A stretch of 64,000 nucleotides of DNA, taken from Pseudomonas aegrilactucae. Its GTDB lineage: Bacteria; Pseudomonadota; Gammaproteobacteria; Pseudomonadales; Pseudomonadaceae. Shown piece by piece: positions 62,755 to 64,000 of the stretch. Numbering within the stretch: the stretch's first letter is position 1; every line of letters starts with the position of its first letter. The position numbers were made by a program, and so were the translations under genes. The stretch covers positions 186,001-250,000 of the forward strand of contig NZ_JAHTBI010000010.1 in the NCBI RefSeq assembly GCF_019168305.1, read 5' to 3'. Under the pieces are notes generated by a model that saw only the letters and a list, made by a program, of their open reading frames with translations, did no database searches and was not told where the DNA came from.

Positions 62755-64000
62755 CTAACTATCCAACCTGAGCACGGCGAGGAAGGCTTCCTGTGGAATT
62801 TCCACGTTGCCGACCTGCTTCATGCGTTTCTTACCGGCCTTCTGCTTTTCCAACAGCTTGCGCTTACGGCTTACGTCACCACCGTAGCATTTGGCCAGTA
62901 CGTTCTTTCTGAGCGCCTTGACAGTGGTACGCGCCACAATCTGCCCGCCAATGGCGGCCTGGATTGCCACGTCGAACATCTGCCGCGGGATCAGTTCCTT
63001 CATCTTCTCGGTCAACGCGCGGCCTTTGTAATGCGCGTTGTCACGGTGCACGATCAACGCCAGGGCGTCGACCTTGTCGCCGTTGATCAGTACATCGAGC
63101 TTGACCAGGTTGGCCGACTGATACCGATCGAAATGGTAGTCCAGCGACGCGTAACCACGACTGGTGGATTTGAGACGGTCGAAGAAGTCCAGCACCACTT
63201 CGTTCATCGGCAGGTCGTAGCGCACCTGCACCTGGGAGCCGAGGAACTGCATGTCGCGCTGTACGCCACGCTTCTCGATGCACAGGGTGATGACGTTGCC
63301 CAGGTGCTCCTGCGGCACCAGGATGGTGGCGGCCACGATCGGCTCGCGGAAATCCTCGACCGCCGACACGTCCGGCAGGCGCGACGGGTTGTCGACATAG
63401 ATGGTTTCGCCGGTCTTGAGCTTGACCTCGAAGATCACGCTTGGCGCGGTGGTGATCAGGTCCAGGTCGTACTCACGCTCCAGGCGCTCCTGGATGATCT
63501 CCATGTGCAGCATGCCGAGGAAGCCGCAACGGAAGCCAAAGCCCAGTGCATCGGAGCTTTCCGGCAGGTACTGCAGCGACGAGTCGTTCAGGGTCAGCTT
63601 TTGCAGCGCGTCACGAAAATCTTCGAAATCTTCGGAACTGACCGGGAACAGGCCGGCATAGACCTGTGGCTGGATACGTTTGAAACCGGGCAGCACTTCA
63701 ACGTCAGGGGTGCTGCTCAGGGTCAGGGTGTCACCTACTGGTGCACCGTGAATGTCCTTGATGCTGGCGATGATGAAGCCCACTTCGCCGGCCTTGAGGT
63801 CGGCGGTGGCGGTGTGCTTGGGGTTGAACACGCCCACGCTGTCGACCAGGTGGATCTTGCCGGTGGACTTGACCAGGATCTTGTCACCCTTCTTGACCCG
63901 ACCGTGGCGCACACGCACCAGCGACACGACGCCCAGGTAGTTGTCGAACCAGGAGTCGATGATCAGGGCTTGCAGCGGTGCTTCGATATCGCCGGTCGGG
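62755..64000 (-). CDS. lepA: elongation factor 4 (LepA), 5' end outside window
   Basis: C-terminal part (415 residues visible, of about 600) of the ribosomal back-translocase LepA/EF4. The frame is open through the right edge. Visible parts are domain II ([27 protein letters not shown]), domain III, domain V ([38 protein letters not shown]) and the LepA-specific C-terminal tail with [32 protein letters not shown]. The GTPase domain lies beyond the window. First gene of lepA-lepB-rnc-era-recO-pdxJ. Confidence 0.97.
   Translation of the reverse strand, partial: PTGDIEAPLQALIIDSWFDNYLGVVSLVRVRHGRVKKGDKILVKSTGKIHLVDSVGVFNPKHTATADLKAGEVGFIIASIKDIHGAPVGDTLTLSSTPDVEVLPGFKRIQPQVYAGLFPVSSEDFEDFRDALQKLTLNDSSLQYLPESSDALGFGFRCGFLGMLHMEIIQERLEREYDLDLITTAPSVIFEVKLKTGETIYVDNPSRLPDVSAVEDFREPIVAATILVPQEHLGNVITLCIEKRGVQRDMQFLGSQVQVRYDLPMNEVVLDFFDRLKSTSRGYASLDYHFDRYQSANLVKLDVLINGDKVDALALIVHRDNAHYKGRALTEKMKELIPRQMFDVAIQAAIGGQIVARTTVKALRKNVLAKCYGGDVSRKRKLLEKQKAGKKRMKQVGNVEIPQEAFLAVLRLDS

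Overview
The window reads as chromosome of a Pseudomonas of the P. putida group. Codon use is uniformly GC-rich. Paired copies of the P. putida-type REP element (core GCTGGCAAGCCAGCTCCCAC) sit at many gene ends. The core gene sets are those of Pseudomonas: lepA-lepB-rnc-era-recO-pdxJ, cmoAB, glpR-glpD, aatJQMP-aauSR, the oprB-gcd pair and czcCBA-czcRS. No rRNA, tRNA, CRISPR array, integrase or transposase was seen.

Layout. 1-3235: the end of a polar amino-acid ABC importer operon that includes a DadA-like FAD oxidoreductase. 3290-5944: HpaR-type MarR regulator, a gamma-glutamyl-GABA hydrolase-like gene with a structured leader, and a LysR regulator. 6059-11641: an aldarate/uronate catabolic operon (AraD1-family protein, MFS importer, UxaA/GarD-type dehydratase, 2,5-dioxovalerate dehydrogenase) divergent from that LysR gene. 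11831-14306: glpR and glpD with a perfect palindromic operator between them, but without glpF-glpK upstream. 14417-21137: the acidic amino acid system aatJQMP with its two-component regulator aauSR, preceded by a sigma-54 promoter and an AauR-type upstream site. 21149-24654: GlpM, an alpha/beta hydrolase, MetR, a LysE-type exporter and a Nudix hydrolase. 24839-25420: an AT-rich gene that I do not recognise. 25601-30512: a GltB2-like FMN protein and a bifunctional class A PBP. 30638-32022: a YqjI/YqjH-like PadR/ferric-chelate reductase pair. 32033-33118: two small genes and a Zur box. 33118-39187: a zinc-type TonB receptor with a (CATGAC)6 tract, OprB and the PQQ glucose dehydrogenase.

The most unusual part is 39284-48276. 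First comes a 149-residue protein that resembles the eukaryotic UBE2D/Ubc4 ubiquitin-conjugating E2 along its whole length but has glycine where the catalytic cysteine should be. It is divergent from a second Lon-type protease. Then come five genes for alpha-xenorhabdolysin (XaxA/XaxB) type alpha-helical pore-forming toxins: two A/B pairs plus a third A-type paralogue that lacks the hydrophobic hairpin. A chagasin-type (I42) lipoprotein lies between them on the other strand.

After this the window returns to core genes: cmoAB, the CzcCBA heavy-metal efflux pump with a small exported protein and divergent czcRS, and the pdxJ-recO-era-rnc-lepB-lepA operon, which runs off the right edge. A hairpin with a U-rich tail and a 46-codon reading frame fill the lepB-rnc gap.
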